A stretch of DNA of 64,000 bases. It comes from Beijerinckiaceae bacterium RH AL1 (GTDB taxonomy: Bacteria > Pseudomonadota > Alphaproteobacteria > Rhizobiales > Beijerinckiaceae). Under the pieces are notes generated by a model. The model saw only the letters and a list, made by a program, of their open reading frames with translations. It ran no database searches and was not told where the DNA came from. Within the stretch, counting starts at the first letter, position 1, and every line of letters begins with the position of its first letter. The DNA is taken from contig LR590083.2 in the NCBI GenBank assembly GCA_901457705.2, forward strand, positions 3,286,597-3,350,596, read 5' to 3'. This document shows, piece after piece, positions 47,092-58,748 of the stretch. The translations under genes and the position numbers were made by a program.

Positions 47092-47667
47092 ATGCTTTCG
47101 ATCCGCTGCTGCCTGTTTTTCTCCTGCGCGCTGCTGGCCTCGCCGGCCTGGACGAGCCAGGCCGATCCGCATCCCGCCGCGAGCCTGCGCGACGTGCGCG
47201 ACCATTTCGCCGGCTGCTTCACGCCGCCCGGCGAGACGGCGAACACGCGCGTGACCTTCTACTTCTCGATGAACGCCAAGGGCGGCGTCGTCGCCGCGCC
47301 GCGCACGACGTGGCTCGGGTTCACCGGCTCGCCGCAAGACCGCGAACGCGAGATCGGCAAGTTCGTGCAGTCCTTTGACGCCTGCCTGCCGGTGGCGCTC
47401 GACCGCCGCATGGCGGCCACGCTGCCCGGCAAGGTCTACTTTCTACAGTACGTCGTCGGGCGCGACGGGCACGAGGAGCAGGTGCTGCTGCGCCCCTTCG
47501 GCAGCCACGGCGGCGGCGGCCCCGGCATCATCGCGCCGCGCGAGCCGGTGGGCCCGCGCGAGATCGAGCCGCCGCCGGTCGGCGCGCCGTCGCTCGCCGC
47601 GCGGCCGGAGCCGATGCACGGGCCGGGCTTCGACACGCCGATCGTCGTCCCGCCGCGGCGGCGGTAA
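47092..47667 (+). CDS. Secreted protein of unknown function
   Basis: A 191-aa protein with a signal peptide (MLSIRCCLFFSCALLASPAW). The domain shows SLRDVRDHFAGCFTPP, VTFYFSMNAKGGVV and QSFDACLPVALD, with two Cys placed to form a disulfide. The pattern (helix, Cys, strand with polar-residue output, Cys) is reminiscent of the energy-transducer C-terminal fold often seen in Rhizobiales secreted proteins. The last 50 residues are Pro/Gly/Arg-rich. It is divergent from tamA. ATG 47092 was chosen from the signal peptide. Confidence 0.65.
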   Translation: MLSIRCCLFFSCALLASPAWTSQADPHPAASLRDVRDHFAGCFTPPGETANTRVTFYFSMNAKGGVVAAPRTTWLGFTGSPQDREREIGKFVQSFDACLPVALDRRMAATLPGKVYFLQYVVGRDGHEEQVLLRPFGSHGGGGPGIIAPREPVGPREIEPPPVGAPSLAARPEPMHGPGFDTPIVVPPRRR

Positions 47668-47700
47668 TGCGCCCCTCGTTGGAGGGGAGACGGGACGCAC

Positions 47701-48477
47701 CTACGGCCGCAGGCGGTAGCCGGTGCGGAACATCCACCAGACGACGGCGAGGCAGAGGCCCAGGAACACCAGCGTCATCGCGAGGCTCAGCTCCACGCCG
47801 ACGTCGGACCGCCCGTAGAAGCTCCAGCGGAAGCCCGAGACGAGGTAGACGACGGGGTTCACCAGCGTCACCTTCTGCCAGAACGGCGGCAGCATCGAGA
47901 TCGAATAGAACGAGCCGCCGAGGAAGGTGAGCGGCGTGACGACGAGCAGCGGCACGATCTGCAGCCGCTCGAAGTCCTTGGCCCAGACGCCGATGATGAA
48001 GCCGAACAGGCTGAAGGTCGTCGCGATCAGGACGAGGAAGGTCGCCATCCAAACGGGATGCGCGATCTCGTAGGAGACGAAGAAGCGCGCCGTGACGAGG
48101 ATGATGAGGCCGAGCAGCATCGACTTCGTCGCCGCCGCGCCGACGTAGCCCGCGACGACCTCGTACCAGGCGACCGGCGCCGACATCAGCTCGTAGACCG
48201 TGCCGTTCCACTTCGGGATGTAGATGCCGAAGGCGGCATTCGAGATGCTCTGCGTGAGCAGGCTCAGCATGGTGAGCCCCGGCACGATGAAGGCGCCGTA
48301 GCTCACCCCGTCGACGGAGGAGATGCGCGAGCCGATCGCCGAGCCGAAGACGATGAAGTAGAGCGCCGTCGACAGCACCGGCGCGATCACGCTCTGGCCG
48401 GAGGTGCGCACCCAGCGGCGCATCTCGAAGAGATAGATCGACCTGATGCCGATCAGGTTGAGGGCGAACGATGTCAT
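47701..48477 (-). CDS. ABC-2 type transporter permease
   Basis: A 258-aa integral membrane protein with six hydrophobic segments and the ABC-2 pattern ([63 protein letters not shown]). This is the YadH/NodJ-like family. It follows its ATPase gene by ten bases. Together they form a two-component exporter of unknown substrate; drug or polysaccharide-type cargo is usual for the family. Confidence 0.92.
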   Translation of the reverse strand: MTSFALNLIGIRSIYLFEMRRWVRTSGQSVIAPVLSTALYFIVFGSAIGSRISSVDGVSYGAFIVPGLTMLSLLTQSISNAAFGIYIPKWNGTVYELMSAPVAWYEVVAGYVGAAATKSMLLGLIILVTARFFVSYEIAHPVWMATFLVLIATTFSLFGFIIGVWAKDFERLQIVPLLVVTPLTFLGGSFYSISMLPPFWQKVTLVNPVVYLVSGFRWSFYGRSDVGVELSLAMTLVFLGLCLAVVWWMFRTGYRLRP

Positions 48478-48487
48478 TGTATGGGGC

Positions 48488-49414
48488 TCACTGGCGCGTG
48501 CTGACGAGGCTGACGAAGATGTCCTCGAGCGAGCTCTGCCGCGTGTTGAGGTCCTTCAGGCCGACGCCGGCCGACTGCAGGTCGCGCAGCAGCGACGCGA
48601 TGCCCGTCTCCTCGGCCTGCGTGTCGAACGTGTAGACGAGCTCGGCGCCGTCGGCGCGGCGCTCGAGATCGTAGGCCGCGAGGCCGGCGGGGATCGCGGC
48701 GAGCGGATGCTGCAGCAGCAGCGAGAGCTGCTTGCGGCCGAGCTTCTTCATCAGCGCCGCCTTCTCCTCGACGAGAACGATCTCGCCGTGATTGATGACG
48801 CCGACGCGGTCGGCCAGCTCCTCCGCCTCGTCGATGTAGTGCGTGGTGAGGATGATGGTGGTGCCGCGCTCGCGCAGGCCGCGTACCATCGACCACATGT
48901 CGCGGCGCAGCTCGACGTCGACGCCAGCGGTCGGCTCGTCCAGGAACAGCACCTCCGGCTCGTGCGACAGCGCCTTGGCGATCATCACGCGGCGCTTCAT
49001 GCCGCCGGACAGCGTCATGATCGGCGAGTCGCGCTTGTCCCAGAGCGACAGGTCGCGCAGCACCTTCTCGATATGCGCGGGGTCGGCGCGCTTGCCGAAG
49101 AGGCCGCGCGAGTAGGCGACCGTCGCGCGCACGGTCTCAAAGGCATCGGTCGAGATCTCCTGCGGCACGAGGCCGATGATGCGGCGTGCGGCGCGGAAGT
49201 CGCGCTGGATGTCGTGGCCGGCGACGGTGACGCGGCCGGCGCTCGGATTGACGAGACCGCAGACGGTCGAGATCAGCGTCGTCTTGCCGGCGCCGTTGGG
49301 GCCGAGCAGCGCGAAGATCTCGCCCCGCGCGATCTCGAGGTCGATGGACTTCAAGGCTTGGAAGCCCGACGCGTAGGTCTTGGTGAGACCGGCGATCGAG
49401 ATGACGGAGGGCAA
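48488..49414 (-). CDS. ABC transporter ATP-binding protein (partner of the ABC-2 permease)
   Basis: A 308-aa ATPase with Walker [17 protein letters not shown]-loop GLVPQEIS, signature [16 protein letters not shown], Walker [15 protein letters not shown] and switch [14 protein letters not shown], plus a roughly 80-residue C-terminal regulatory part. This matches the YadG/NodI/DrrA type. The start is TTG 49414 ([10 protein letters not shown]), supported by AGGAG about seven bases upstream. The first gene of the exporter operon. Confidence 0.93.
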   Translation of the reverse strand: MPSVISIAGLTKTYASGFQALKSIDLEIARGEIFALLGPNGAGKTTLISTVCGLVNPSAGRVTVAGHDIQRDFRAARRIIGLVPQEISTDAFETVRATVAYSRGLFGKRADPAHIEKVLRDLSLWDKRDSPIMTLSGGMKRRVMIAKALSHEPEVLFLDEPTAGVDVELRRDMWSMVRGLRERGTTIILTTHYIDEAEELADRVGVINHGEIVLVEEKAALMKKLGRKQLSLLLQHPLAAIPAGLAAYDLERRADGAELVYTFDTQAEETGIASLLRDLQSAGVGLKDLNTRQSSLEDIFVSLVSTRQ

Positions 49415-49634
49415 GCGGGCTCCTTTGAGGCGAGGGCTGGAACGAGGCGGAATGGCGGGGCGGGCCGGCCCGATAGCACGCGCCGCGCGCCGTTCATATG
49501 GGGTGCCGCCAAGCCCGCGGGGGTAGCGCGCCCTCGCGGTGCCAACTGCAAAACAGGTCGTCCGCCTAAAGCAGCATTGCGCCGGCTTTGTCGCGGCAAG
49601 ACAAGTATTCGCCCCGTCGTTTGAAGCTGGTCCG

Positions 49635-50332
49635 ATGAAGCTGTTGGGCGCGCTGGCGTATGTGCTTGCGGCAGGCCCGCTGCGGTGGCTGCTGCTCCTG
49701 TCGGCGAGCGCCTTCGCCCTTCTCGCCGCCCAGGGCTGGCTCGCCGGCGCGCCGGCCTGGGCGGTCTGCCGCGCCTCCGGCCTCGAATCGCAAGACGCTG
49801 CCCTTCCCGCGGTCGCCGCCTGGATGCTGATGGTCGTCGCGATGATGTCGCCCCTGCTCGCCCTGCCCGTCGGCCATGTCTGGATCTCGGTGTTTCCGCG
49901 ACGGCGCTCGCGGGCCTCGGCTTCGGCTATGCGGCGGCGTGGCTCACAGGGGGCGTCGCGCTCATCCCGGCCGGCGTCGCGCTGGCGCGCCTGCCGCCGG
50001 TCGCGACCTGTGCCGTGCTCATCGGGCTGGCGCTTTTGTGGAGCGCCTCGCCCGTCGCGCAGGCCAGTCGCAACCGCTGCCATCGCCTGCGTCCGATCGC
50101 GCCGTTCGGGCCCAACACCCTGCGCGACGCGGTGGTGCAAGGTGCGACCAGCGGCGCGGCCTGCGTCGGCGCCTGCTGGCCGTGGATGCTGGTGCCGGCC
50201 GCCGCTGGCGGCGCGCACCTCGCCGCGATGGTTCTCGTGACGCTGCTGCTCTTGCTGGAGCGCATGGCGCCGGCGGCGCCGCCGCACTGGCGCTGGCCGC
50301 CCGCGGTCAGCATGGTCGCGGCGCTGGCGTAG
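49635..50332 (+). pseudogene. DUF2182 family membrane protein, frameshifted
   Basis: The frame from ATG 49635 gives a first hydrophobic segment, then [29 protein letters not shown] and [10 protein letters not shown], typical of DUF2182 (predicted metal-binding membrane protein). It then degenerates. The rest, [43 protein letters not shown] and LLLLLERM, lies in the next frame. One extra C in the CC at 49915-49916 restores [14 protein letters not shown] and a 232-aa protein. It is divergent from the ABC exporter. Confidence 0.75.
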
Positions 50333-50420
50333 CGCGACAACGCCCATACATCGCCGCCCGGCCTGCGCGAGCCGCATCGGCGAATTGCGACCCTGGCATG
50401 TGGCGAAAGCTACCTAGCGG

Positions 50421-50426
50421 TATAAT
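50421..50426 (+). promoter_or_regulatory. Candidate -10 element of the alkene reductase promoter
   Basis: A perfect TATAAT lies 54 bases before the alkene reductase ATG, in an AT-rich island of the intergenic region. No strong -35 is seen at 16-18 bases upstream (best match is around GCATGT/TGGCGA), so an activator may be needed. Confidence 0.4.
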
Positions 50427-50479
50427 ATGCAGTCGCCTGTGGTGCCCTGATGGGCACCTCACTTGCGACTGGAGAGCCT

Positions 50480-51577
50480 ATGCCGACCCTATTCGATCCG
50501 ATCCGCCTCGGGGCGATCGAGGCGCCGAACCGCATCATCATGGCGCCGCTGACGCGCGGCCGCGCGACGCGCGCGCACGTGCCGACGCCGATCATGGCGG
50601 AGTACTATGCGCAGCGCGCCGACGCCGGCCTCATCATCTCCGAGGCGACCGGCATCTCGCAGCAGGGGCTGGGCTGGCCCTATGCGCCGGGTCTGTGGAG
50701 CGACGAGCAGGTCGAGGCGTGGCGCCCGGTGGTGAAAGCCGTGCACGATGCCGGCGGCCGCTTCTTCGCCCAGCTCTGGCACATGGGCCGCGTGGTGCAC
50801 CCGAGCTTCCTTAATGGCGAGCAGCCCGTCTCCGCCTCGGCGACGACGGCGCCCGATCATGCGCACACCTATGACGGCAAGCAGCCCTATGCGGAGGCCC
50901 GCGCGCTGCGCGAGGATGAGATCCCCGGCCTGCTGGAAGACTACCGCCGCGCCGCGCGCAACGCGCTGAAGGCCGGCTTCGACGGCGTGCAGATCCACGC
51001 CGCGAACGGCTACCTGATCGACCAGTTCCTGCGCGACAACGCGAACCTGCGCACCGACGGCTACGGCGGCGGCATCGAGAACCGCACGCGGCTCTTGCGC
51101 GAGGTGACGCAGGCGGTGGTCGACACGGTCGGCGCCGACCGCACCGCGGTCCGTTTGTCCCCGAACGGTGCCATCCAGGGCGTCGACGACTCGAACGCGC
51201 CCGCGCTCTTCGTCGCCGCGGCGACGGTGCTGTCGAAGCTCGGCATCGCCTTCCTCGAGATGCGCGAGCCGATCCCTGAGGGCACGTTCGGCAAGCCCTC
51301 GACGCCGCCGGTCGCGCCGGCGATCCGCAAGGTCTTCGCGAACCCGCTGATCCTCAACTCCGACTACGACCTCGCCCGCGCCGAGGCCGACGTCGCCTCC
51401 GGCCTCGCCGACGCCATCGCCTTCGGCCGGCCGTTCATCGCCAACCCGGACTTGGTCACGCGCCTCAAGACGCGCGCCAGCTTGAACAAGGACGTGGCGA
51501 AGACCTGGTACAGCCAGGGGCCGGAAGGATATGTCGACTATCCGGCGCTCGGCGGGGACGCCGTAGCGGCGCAGTAG
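50480..51577 (+). CDS. Old-yellow-enzyme-type alkene reductase (NemA-like)
   Basis: A 365-aa flavoenzyme that reduces activated C=C bonds or nitro groups with NAD(P)H. Visible features are the FMN-binding N-terminus APNRIIMAPLTRGRA, FFAQLWHMGR, the substrate-binding His/Asn pair in QIHAANGYLIDQFLRD, RTDGYGGGIENRTR, and the phosphate-binding end GLADAIAFGRPFIANPDLV. ATG 50480 has GGAGAG close upstream; a GTG/ATG ten codons earlier is less likely. Common roles are detoxification of electrophiles, maleimides or nitroesters. It stands alone. Confidence 0.93.
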   Translation: MPTLFDPIRLGAIEAPNRIIMAPLTRGRATRAHVPTPIMAEYYAQRADAGLIISEATGISQQGLGWPYAPGLWSDEQVEAWRPVVKAVHDAGGRFFAQLWHMGRVVHPSFLNGEQPVSASATTAPDHAHTYDGKQPYAEARALREDEIPGLLEDYRRAARNALKAGFDGVQIHAANGYLIDQFLRDNANLRTDGYGGGIENRTRLLREVTQAVVDTVGADRTAVRLSPNGAIQGVDDSNAPALFVAAATVLSKLGIAFLEMREPIPEGTFGKPSTPPVAPAIRKVFANPLILNSDYDLARAEADVASGLADAIAFGRPFIANPDLVTRLKTRASLNKDVAKTWYSQGPEGYVDYPALGGDAVAAQ

Positions 51578-51590
51578 AGCCGCAGCCCTC

Positions 51591-51740
51591 CCTTCTCCCG
51601 CTTGCGGGAGAAGGTGGCCCCGCGAAGCGGGGTCGGATGAGGGAAGTCGGGCGAAGGGCGTTTAGGTGAGAGCTTGTGCTGGAGCCGCCCTCATCCGACC
51701 CGACTTCGTCGGGCCACCTTCTCCCGCAAGCGGGAGAAGG
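51591..51740. repeat. Inverted pair of the CTCCCGC palindromic repeat
   Basis: Two facing half-units, again with CCCCGCGAAGCGGGG in the left and CCCGACTTCGTCGGG in the right copy, between the alkene reductase and ureC ends. Confidence 0.85.
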
Positions 51741-51763
51741 AGAAGCGCGCCATAGTTTGCCGC

Positions 51764-51859
51764 CGTCATTGCGAGCGAAGCGAAGCAACCCAGGGGCCGC
51801 AGCGGCAAGGTTGGTGCGGCGGCCCCTGGGTTGCTTCGCCTTCGGCTCGCAATGACGGC
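51764..51859. repeat. Copy of the CGTCATTGCGAGC palindromic element
   Basis: Fourth copy, with the same arms (AGCGAAGCAACCCAGGGGCC and GGCCCCTGGGTTGCTTCGCC) and ends. It directly touches the ureC stop codon and could act as its transcription end. Confidence 0.85.
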
Positions 51860-53568
<1,709 letters not shown>

Positions 53569-53674
53569 GGATCACCGTCGATGGCTGGGCCTGCCGAGGC
53601 TTGAAGCACAAAGCGCACCGGGGCGTCTGCGTCCCTCGAGCGCCGGCAACGGGCGAGGTGCTCGAAAATCGGGC

Positions 53675-53702
53675 TTGCACCGGATCGTTGAGATTTTATA
53701 TT
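53675..53702 (+). promoter_or_regulatory. Sigma70-like promoter of the RND efflux operon
   Basis: TTGCAC (53675-53680) and TATATT (53697-53702) are separated by 16 bases, 29 bases before the first efflux gene. It is the clearest consensus promoter in the window, in an AT-rich island between divergent ureC and the efflux genes. Confidence 0.6.
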
Positions 53703-53714
53703 ACGACCGTTCGT
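53703..53714. promoter_or_regulatory. Candidate TetR-family operator overlapping the efflux transcription start
   Basis: ACGACCGTTCGT is a near-palindrome (ACGA...TCGT arms) starting at the base after the -10 box. A repressor bound here would block the promoter. The operon's third gene encodes a TetR-type regulator, so autoregulation is the simplest reading. Confidence 0.45.
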
Positions 53715-53730
53715 CACTAAAGCGAAGGCG

Positions 53731-54987
53731 ATGGCCATGGACGCGCATGCTCTTCAGCCGGACCAGGGGGACGGCGCGATCGCCCTGGAGAAAGTCGGCG
53801 CCGCCGGCCAGCACATGGCGCGGAAAGCGGCGCGCAAGGCCGGACGCGTCCGCGGCGTCTCCCGCACGCTCCGCCGCCGTCCGCTCCTGACGCTGGCGCT
53901 GCTCGCCCTGCCGCTCGCCGGCGCGGGCGTGTTCCTCCTCTCGCACGGCGGCCCGCGAGCGGCGGCGCCCCTAGCGGCCGCGCCGCCCGCCGTGGTGCGC
54001 AGCGCCCTCGTCACGCCGAGCCTCGCCGGCGGCCGCAGCTTCACCGGCGTCATCCATGCCCGCTACGAGAGCGGCCTCGGCTTCCGCGTGAACGGCAAGA
54101 TTCTGGAGCGCCTCGTCGATGCCGGCGACGCGGTGCGCAAGGGCCAGCCGCTGATGCGCCTCGACCCCACCGACTTCGCGCTGGCGCTGAAGGCCGCGCA
54201 TGCCGCCGTGGAGGCGGCGCGGGCCACCGCGACCCAGGCGGCGTCGGACGAGCAGCGCCGGCGCAAGCTGGTCGCCGAGGGCTGGGTGACGCCGCAGGCC
54301 TACGAGCAGAACAAGGCCGCCGCCGACGCCTCCGCCGCGCAGCTCCGCTCCGCTCTGGCGCAGGAGAAGCAGGCCGAGGACCAGGCGAGCTACGCGGTGC
54401 TCGAGGCCGACTCCGACGGTGTCATCATGGAGGTGCCGGGCGAGCCGGGCCAGGTCGTGGCGGCCGGCCAGCCCGTCGTGCGCCTCGCGCACCAGGGCGC
54501 GCGCGAAGCCGAGGTCTACCTGCCCGAGGGCACCGAGCGCATGGCCGGCGACGCGGCGGTCGCGCATCTCTATGCCAGGCCGAACGACGCGATCCCGGCG
54601 CGCCTGCGCGAGCTGTCGTCGATGGCCGATCCCGCGACCCGCACCTATCGCGCCCGCTACATCCTCGACGGCGCCGGCAAGGACGCGCCGCTCGGCGCGA
54701 CCGTGACGCTGGAGCTTTCCGCCGGCGCCGACGCAGGCCGCAGCCACGACGTGCCGATCGGCGCGCTGTTCGACAACGGCAGCGGCCCCGCCGTCTGGGT
54801 CATCGACGCGGCGACCTCGACCGTGAAGGCGCGTGCCGTCTCCGTCCTGCGCATGGGCGAGGAGCTGGCGGCGGTGTCGGGCGATCTGAGGACGGGCGAG
54901 CGCATCGTCGCGCTCGGCGCCCAGCTCCTGCGGCAGGACGAGAAGGTCGAGATCGGCGTCGCGCCGCTCGAGACGGTGACGCGATGA
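53731..54987 (+). CDS. RND efflux periplasmic adaptor (membrane fusion protein)
   Basis: A 418-aa HlyD/AcrA-type adaptor. A basic cytoplasmic N-terminus of about 50 residues precedes one membrane anchor (PLLTLALLALPLAGAGVFLL); there is no lipobox. It has the lipoyl half-motifs GLGFRVNGKILERLVDAGDA and YAVLEADSDGVIMEVPGEPG, an alpha-hairpin rich in Ala/Gln between them (about 150-220), then beta-barrel and proximal domains. It links the inner-membrane pump to an outer-membrane channel. No TolC-like gene is nearby. The stop overlaps the pump start by four bases. Confidence 0.92.
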   Translation: MAMDAHALQPDQGDGAIALEKVGAAGQHMARKAARKAGRVRGVSRTLRRRPLLTLALLALPLAGAGVFLLSHGGPRAAAPLAAAPPAVVRSALVTPSLAGGRSFTGVIHARYESGLGFRVNGKILERLVDAGDAVRKGQPLMRLDPTDFALALKAAHAAVEAARATATQAASDEQRRRKLVAEGWVTPQAYEQNKAAADASAAQLRSALAQEKQAEDQASYAVLEADSDGVIMEVPGEPGQVVAAGQPVVRLAHQGAREAEVYLPEGTERMAGDAAVAHLYARPNDAIPARLRELSSMADPATRTYRARYILDGAGKDAPLGATVTLELSAGADAGRSHDVPIGALFDNGSGPAVWVIDAATSTVKARAVSVLRMGEELAAVSGDLRTGERIVALGAQLLRQDEKVEIGVAPLETVTR

Positions 54988-57900
54988 GCGGCTTCAATCT
55001 CTCCGCCTTCGGCGTCCGCGAGCGCGCGCTCACGCTCTTCCTCATCGTGATGATCGCCTGCGCCGGCACGCTCGCCTACTTCCGGCTCGGCCGCGGCGAG
55101 GACCCGACCTTCGCGGTCAAGGTGATGACTGTCACCCTCGTCTGGCCGGGCGCCACCGCCGACGAGCTGCAGCGCCAGGCCGGCGACCGGCTGGAGAAGC
55201 GGCTGCAGGAGCTCACCTGGTACGACCGCGTCGAGACGGAGTCCCGGCCGGGCCAGCTCACGATGAAGCTCTACCTGCGGGACTTCATGCCGCCGGCGCA
55301 GCTGCAGGAGGAATTCTACCAGGCGCGCAAGAAGCTCTCCGACGAGGCGGTGAACCTGCCGCGCGGCGTCATCGGGCCGATCTTCAACGACGAATATTCC
55401 GACGTCTACTTCTCGCTCTACGCGCTCGCCGCGAAGGACCTGCCGCACCGCGCGCTCGTGCTGCAGGCCGAGGACGTGCGCGAGCAGCTCCTGAGGATCG
55501 CCGGCGTGCTGAAGGTCAACATCATCGGCGAGCAGGCGCAGCAGATCTTCGTCGAGATCTCCTACCGCCGCCTCGCCACGCTCGGCATCTCTGCGCAGAC
55601 GCTGTTCAACGCGCTCGCCAGCCAGAACGACGTGACGCCGGCCGGCTTCGTCGAGACCAAGGGACCGCGGGTCTATCTGCGCGTCGACGGCGCGATCGAC
55701 AACGTCGACACGATCCGCGACATCCCGATCAACGCCGGCGGTCGCACCTTGAAGATCGGCGACATCGCCGAGGTGCATCGCGGCTACGTCGATCCGCCGA
55801 GCCTCGTCGTGCGCAACGACGGCGAGCGCGCGCTGCTGCTCGGCGTCGTCATGAAGCCGGGCTTCAACGGCCTCGCGCTCGGCAAGGCGCTCGCCGAAAA
55901 GAGCGCGAGCCTGCAGCGCACGCTGCCGGTCGGCATGCGCTACACCCAGGTGTCGGACCAGTCGAAGGTCATCGCCGAGGCGATCGACGAGTTCATGATC
56001 AAGTTCTTCACCGCGCTGACGGTGGTGATTGTGGTCAGCCTCATCGCGCTCGGGCTGCGCGTCGGCCTCGTCGTCGCGACCGCGATCCCGCTGACGCTCG
56101 CCGCCGTCTTCGTGATCATGATGGCGACCGGCCGCGACTTCGACCGCATCACGCTCGGCGCGCTGATCATCTCGCTCGGGCTGCTCGTCGACGACGCCAT
56201 CATCTCGGTCGAGATGATGGTGGTGAAGATGGAGGAAGGCCTCGACCGCATCGCCGCCGCGACCTACGCCTGGGGCGCGACCGCCGCGCCGATGCTGTCC
56301 GGCACGCTGGTGACGATCGCCGGCTTCATCCCCGTCGGCTTCGCCCGCTCCACGGCCGGCGAGTACGCCGGCAACATCTTCTGGGTCGTCGCCTTCTCGC
56401 TGCTCACCTCGTGGGTCGTGGCCGTGTACTTCGTGCCCTATATCGGCGTGAAGATGCTGCCGGCGATCAAGGTCGTAAAGGGCGGCCACGCCGCGATCTA
56501 CGCGACGCGGAACTATCAGATCCTGCGCCGCATCATCCGCGCCTGCGTCGATCACAAGTGGATCGTCGCCGGGCTGACCATCGCCGTCTTCATGATGGCC
56601 GTTGTCGGCATGGGCTCGGTGATGAAGCAGTTCTTCCCGAACTCCGATCGCTCCGAGCTGTCGCTCGAGGTCTACCTGCCGCCGGGCGCCTCGTTCGCGT
56701 CGACGGAGACGACGGTGTCGAAGATCGAGGCCGCGGTGCGCTCGCAGCCCGAGGCGAAGGACGTCACGAGCTATGTCGGCGCCGGCACAGCGCGCTTCAT
56801 CCTCTCGCTCGACCCGCTGCTGCCGAACCCCGCCTACGCGCAGATCATCGTGCGCACCGACGACGCCAAGGCCCGCGACGCGCTGAAGGAGCGGCTGCGC
56901 GCCATGGTGGCCGACGGCCGGTTCCCGGAAGCGCGCGTCAACGTCCGGCAGTTCGTGTTCGGGCCGCCGGTGCACTATCCCGTGCTGTTCCGCGTCGTCG
57001 GGCCAAATCTCGATCGCGTCCGCGCCATCGCCGAGAAGGTCCGCGACATCGTCGCGACGGAGCCAGACATGGTCGACGCGCATCTCGACTGGGGCCAGCT
57101 CACGCCGACCCTGCACCTCGTGCTCGACCAGGAGCGCCTGCGGCTCATCGGCCTGACGCCGAAGGATGCCGCGCTGCAGCTCCAGGCGCTGCTCAACGGC
57201 AATCCCGTGACGCAGGTGCGCGAGAACCTGCGCAGCGTCGACGTGCTGGTGCGCAGCCCCGACATCGATCGCCACGCGATCCAGGGCATCGACGACCTGA
57301 CGCTGACGACGAGCCAGGGCGTCGCGGTGCCGCTGTCGCAGGTCGCGCATCTCGAGACGCGGATGGAGACGGCCGAGCTGAAGCGCTACGACCGCGAGAC
57401 CTACATCGCCGTCGAGGGCGACGTGCGCGACGGCGTGCAGCCGCCGGACGTCACCGCGAAGATCCTGCCGACGCTGGAAGCGGTGAAGGCGAGCCTGCCG
57501 GAGGGCTACCACATCGACACCGGCGGCGCGGTCGAGGAGGCGGCGAAGGCGAATGCGGCGCTCGTCGCGGTCTTCCCGCTGATGCTGGTTGCAACCCTGA
57601 CGATCCTGATGCTGCAGGTGCGCTCGTTCTCGACCATGTTCATGGTCTTCGCGACGGCGCCGCTCGGCCTCGTCGGCGCCGTGCCGACGCTGCTCGTCTT
57701 CCATCAGGCCTTCGGCTTCAACGCCATCCTGGGGCTGATCGGGCTCTCGGGCATCCTGATGCGCAACACGCTCATCCTGGTCGACCAGATCCGCCACGAC
57801 AAGGCGGACGGGCTCTCGGACTACGAGGCGATCATCGAGTCCACGGTGCGCCGCGCGCGGCCGGTGATCCTGACGGCGCTCGCCGCGATGCTCGCCTTCA

Positions 57901-58091
57901 TCCCGTTGACGCAGTCGACGTTCTGGGGCGCGCTGGCCTATGTGCTCATCGGCGGCGTCGGCGTCGGCACGATCCTGACGCTCCTGTTCCTGCCGGCACT
58001 CTACGCGCTGTGGTTCAGGGTGAAGCGCGATGGGGCGCTGGCCGACGCGCAGGCCGTGATGCCGCCGCTCGCCGTCGCGCAGGGCACGTAA
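54984..58091 (+). CDS. RND multidrug efflux pump inner-membrane subunit (AcrB-like)
   Basis: A 1035-aa proton-driven pump with twelve hydrophobic segments in the 1+5+1+5 layout and two large periplasmic loops. The proton-relay Asp pair is visible in helix 4 (SLGLLVDDAIISVEMM), and the second half shows GLSGILMRNTLILVDQIRH. Length and layout fit the AcrB/HAE family rather than heavy-metal CzcA, which usually carries charged metal-site residues. It is co-translated with its adaptor and followed ten bases later by its regulator. Confidence 0.94.
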   Translation: MSGFNLSAFGVRERALTLFLIVMIACAGTLAYFRLGRGEDPTFAVKVMTVTLVWPGATADELQRQAGDRLEKRLQELTWYDRVETESRPGQLTMKLYLRDFMPPAQLQEEFYQARKKLSDEAVNLPRGVIGPIFNDEYSDVYFSLYALAAKDLPHRALVLQAEDVREQLLRIAGVLKVNIIGEQAQQIFVEISYRRLATLGISAQTLFNALASQNDVTPAGFVETKGPRVYLRVDGAIDNVDTIRDIPINAGGRTLKIGDIAEVHRGYVDPPSLVVRNDGERALLLGVVMKPGFNGLALGKALAEKSASLQRTLPVGMRYTQVSDQSKVIAEAIDEFMIKFFTALTVVIVVSLIALGLRVGLVVATAIPLTLAAVFVIMMATGRDFDRITLGALIISLGLLVDDAIISVEMMVVKMEEGLDRIAAATYAWGATAAPMLSGTLVTIAGFIPVGFARSTAGEYAGNIFWVVAFSLLTSWVVAVYFVPYIGVKMLPAIKVVKGGHAAIYATRNYQILRRIIRACVDHKWIVAGLTIAVFMMAVVGMGSVMKQFFPNSDRSELSLEVYLPPGASFASTETTVSKIEAAVRSQPEAKDVTSYVGAGTARFILSLDPLLPNPAYAQIIVRTDDAKARDALKERLRAMVADGRFPEARVNVRQFVFGPPVHYPVLFRVVGPNLDRVRAIAEKVRDIVATEPDMVDAHLDWGQLTPTLHLVLDQERLRLIGLTPKDAALQLQALLNGNPVTQVRENLRSVDVLVRSPDIDRHAIQGIDDLTLTTSQGVAVPLSQVAHLETRMETAELKRYDRETYIAVEGDVRDGVQPPDVTAKILPTLEAVKASLPEGYHIDTGGAVEEAAKANAALVAVFPLMLVATLTILMLQVRSFSTMFMVFATAPLGLVGAVPTLLVFHQAFGFNAILGLIGLSGILMRNTLILVDQIRHDKADGLSDYEAIIESTVRRARPVILTALAAMLAFIPLTQSTFWGALAYVLIGGVGVGTILTLLFLPALYALWFRVKRDGALADAQAVMPPLAVAQGT

Positions 58092-58101
58092 GGAGGTTCG
58101 C

Positions 58102-58680
58102 ATGGCGCGCTACGCCAAGGGACACAAGGGCGAGACCCGCGCCCGCATCATCGAGCTCGCCTCGAAGCGGTTCCGCAAGGAAGGCATCGACGGCGTCGGC
58201 GTCGCCACGCTGATGGCCGACGCCGGCCTGACCAACGGCGGCTTCTACGCCCACTTCGCCTCGAAGGAGGAGCTGATCAAGGAGGCCGTCCTCCACGGGC
58301 TCGGCAAGCTGCCGGGCGAGGCGACATGGGAGGGCGAACCCGACCTGCCGCAGCTCATCCGCGACTACCTCTCGACCAAGCACCGCACCGACGCCGCCAG
58401 CGGCTGCGCGATGGCGGCGCTCTCGGGCGATCTCGCGCGGCGGCCGGCCGAGTCGCGCCAGGCGATCGAGGAGAAGGGCATGGGCTTGCTCCGGCACATC
58501 GCCGACGGCCTGCCCGCCTCGGTCGCCGCCGAGGAGCGCATGCCGCGCGCCATCGCCGTCTTCTCGCACATGCTCGGGACGCTGCAGATGGCGCGCTTCG
58601 TTCCCGATGCCGAGGCATCCGAGGCCATTCTCGCGCGCGGCCGCGAGGAGGCGATGCGGATCGCCGGCTTCGCGTCGTGA
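58102..58680 (+). CDS. TetR/AcrR-family transcriptional regulator of the efflux operon
   Basis: A 192-aa repressor-type regulator. The N-terminal HTH reads IIELASKRFRKEGIDGVGVA and LMADAGLTNGGFYAHFASKE, and the C-terminal ligand domain includes SGCAMAALSGDLARRP, typical of the TetR_C subgroup. AGGAGG lies a few bases before ATG 58102. Being the last gene of the adaptor-pump operon, it probably controls its own promoter at 53675. Confidence 0.93.
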   Translation: MARYAKGHKGETRARIIELASKRFRKEGIDGVGVATLMADAGLTNGGFYAHFASKEELIKEAVLHGLGKLPGEATWEGEPDLPQLIRDYLSTKHRTDAASGCAMAALSGDLARRPAESRQAIEEKGMGLLRHIADGLPASVAAEERMPRAIAVFSHMLGTLQMARFVPDAEASEAILARGREEAMRIAGFAS

Positions 58681-58748
58681 GGGCCGGCGGCTTCGTGTAC
58701 CTTTGCTCCAATCGGCCGCCCGCCAGCGCTGTGACGAAAGGTTCCTCG

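Noticed and set aside
54657-58103. A 1148-codon open frame antisense to the RND pump.
   Set aside because: Asp/Arg/His-rich low-complexity shadow; no domain, and the plus strand carries a canonical pump.
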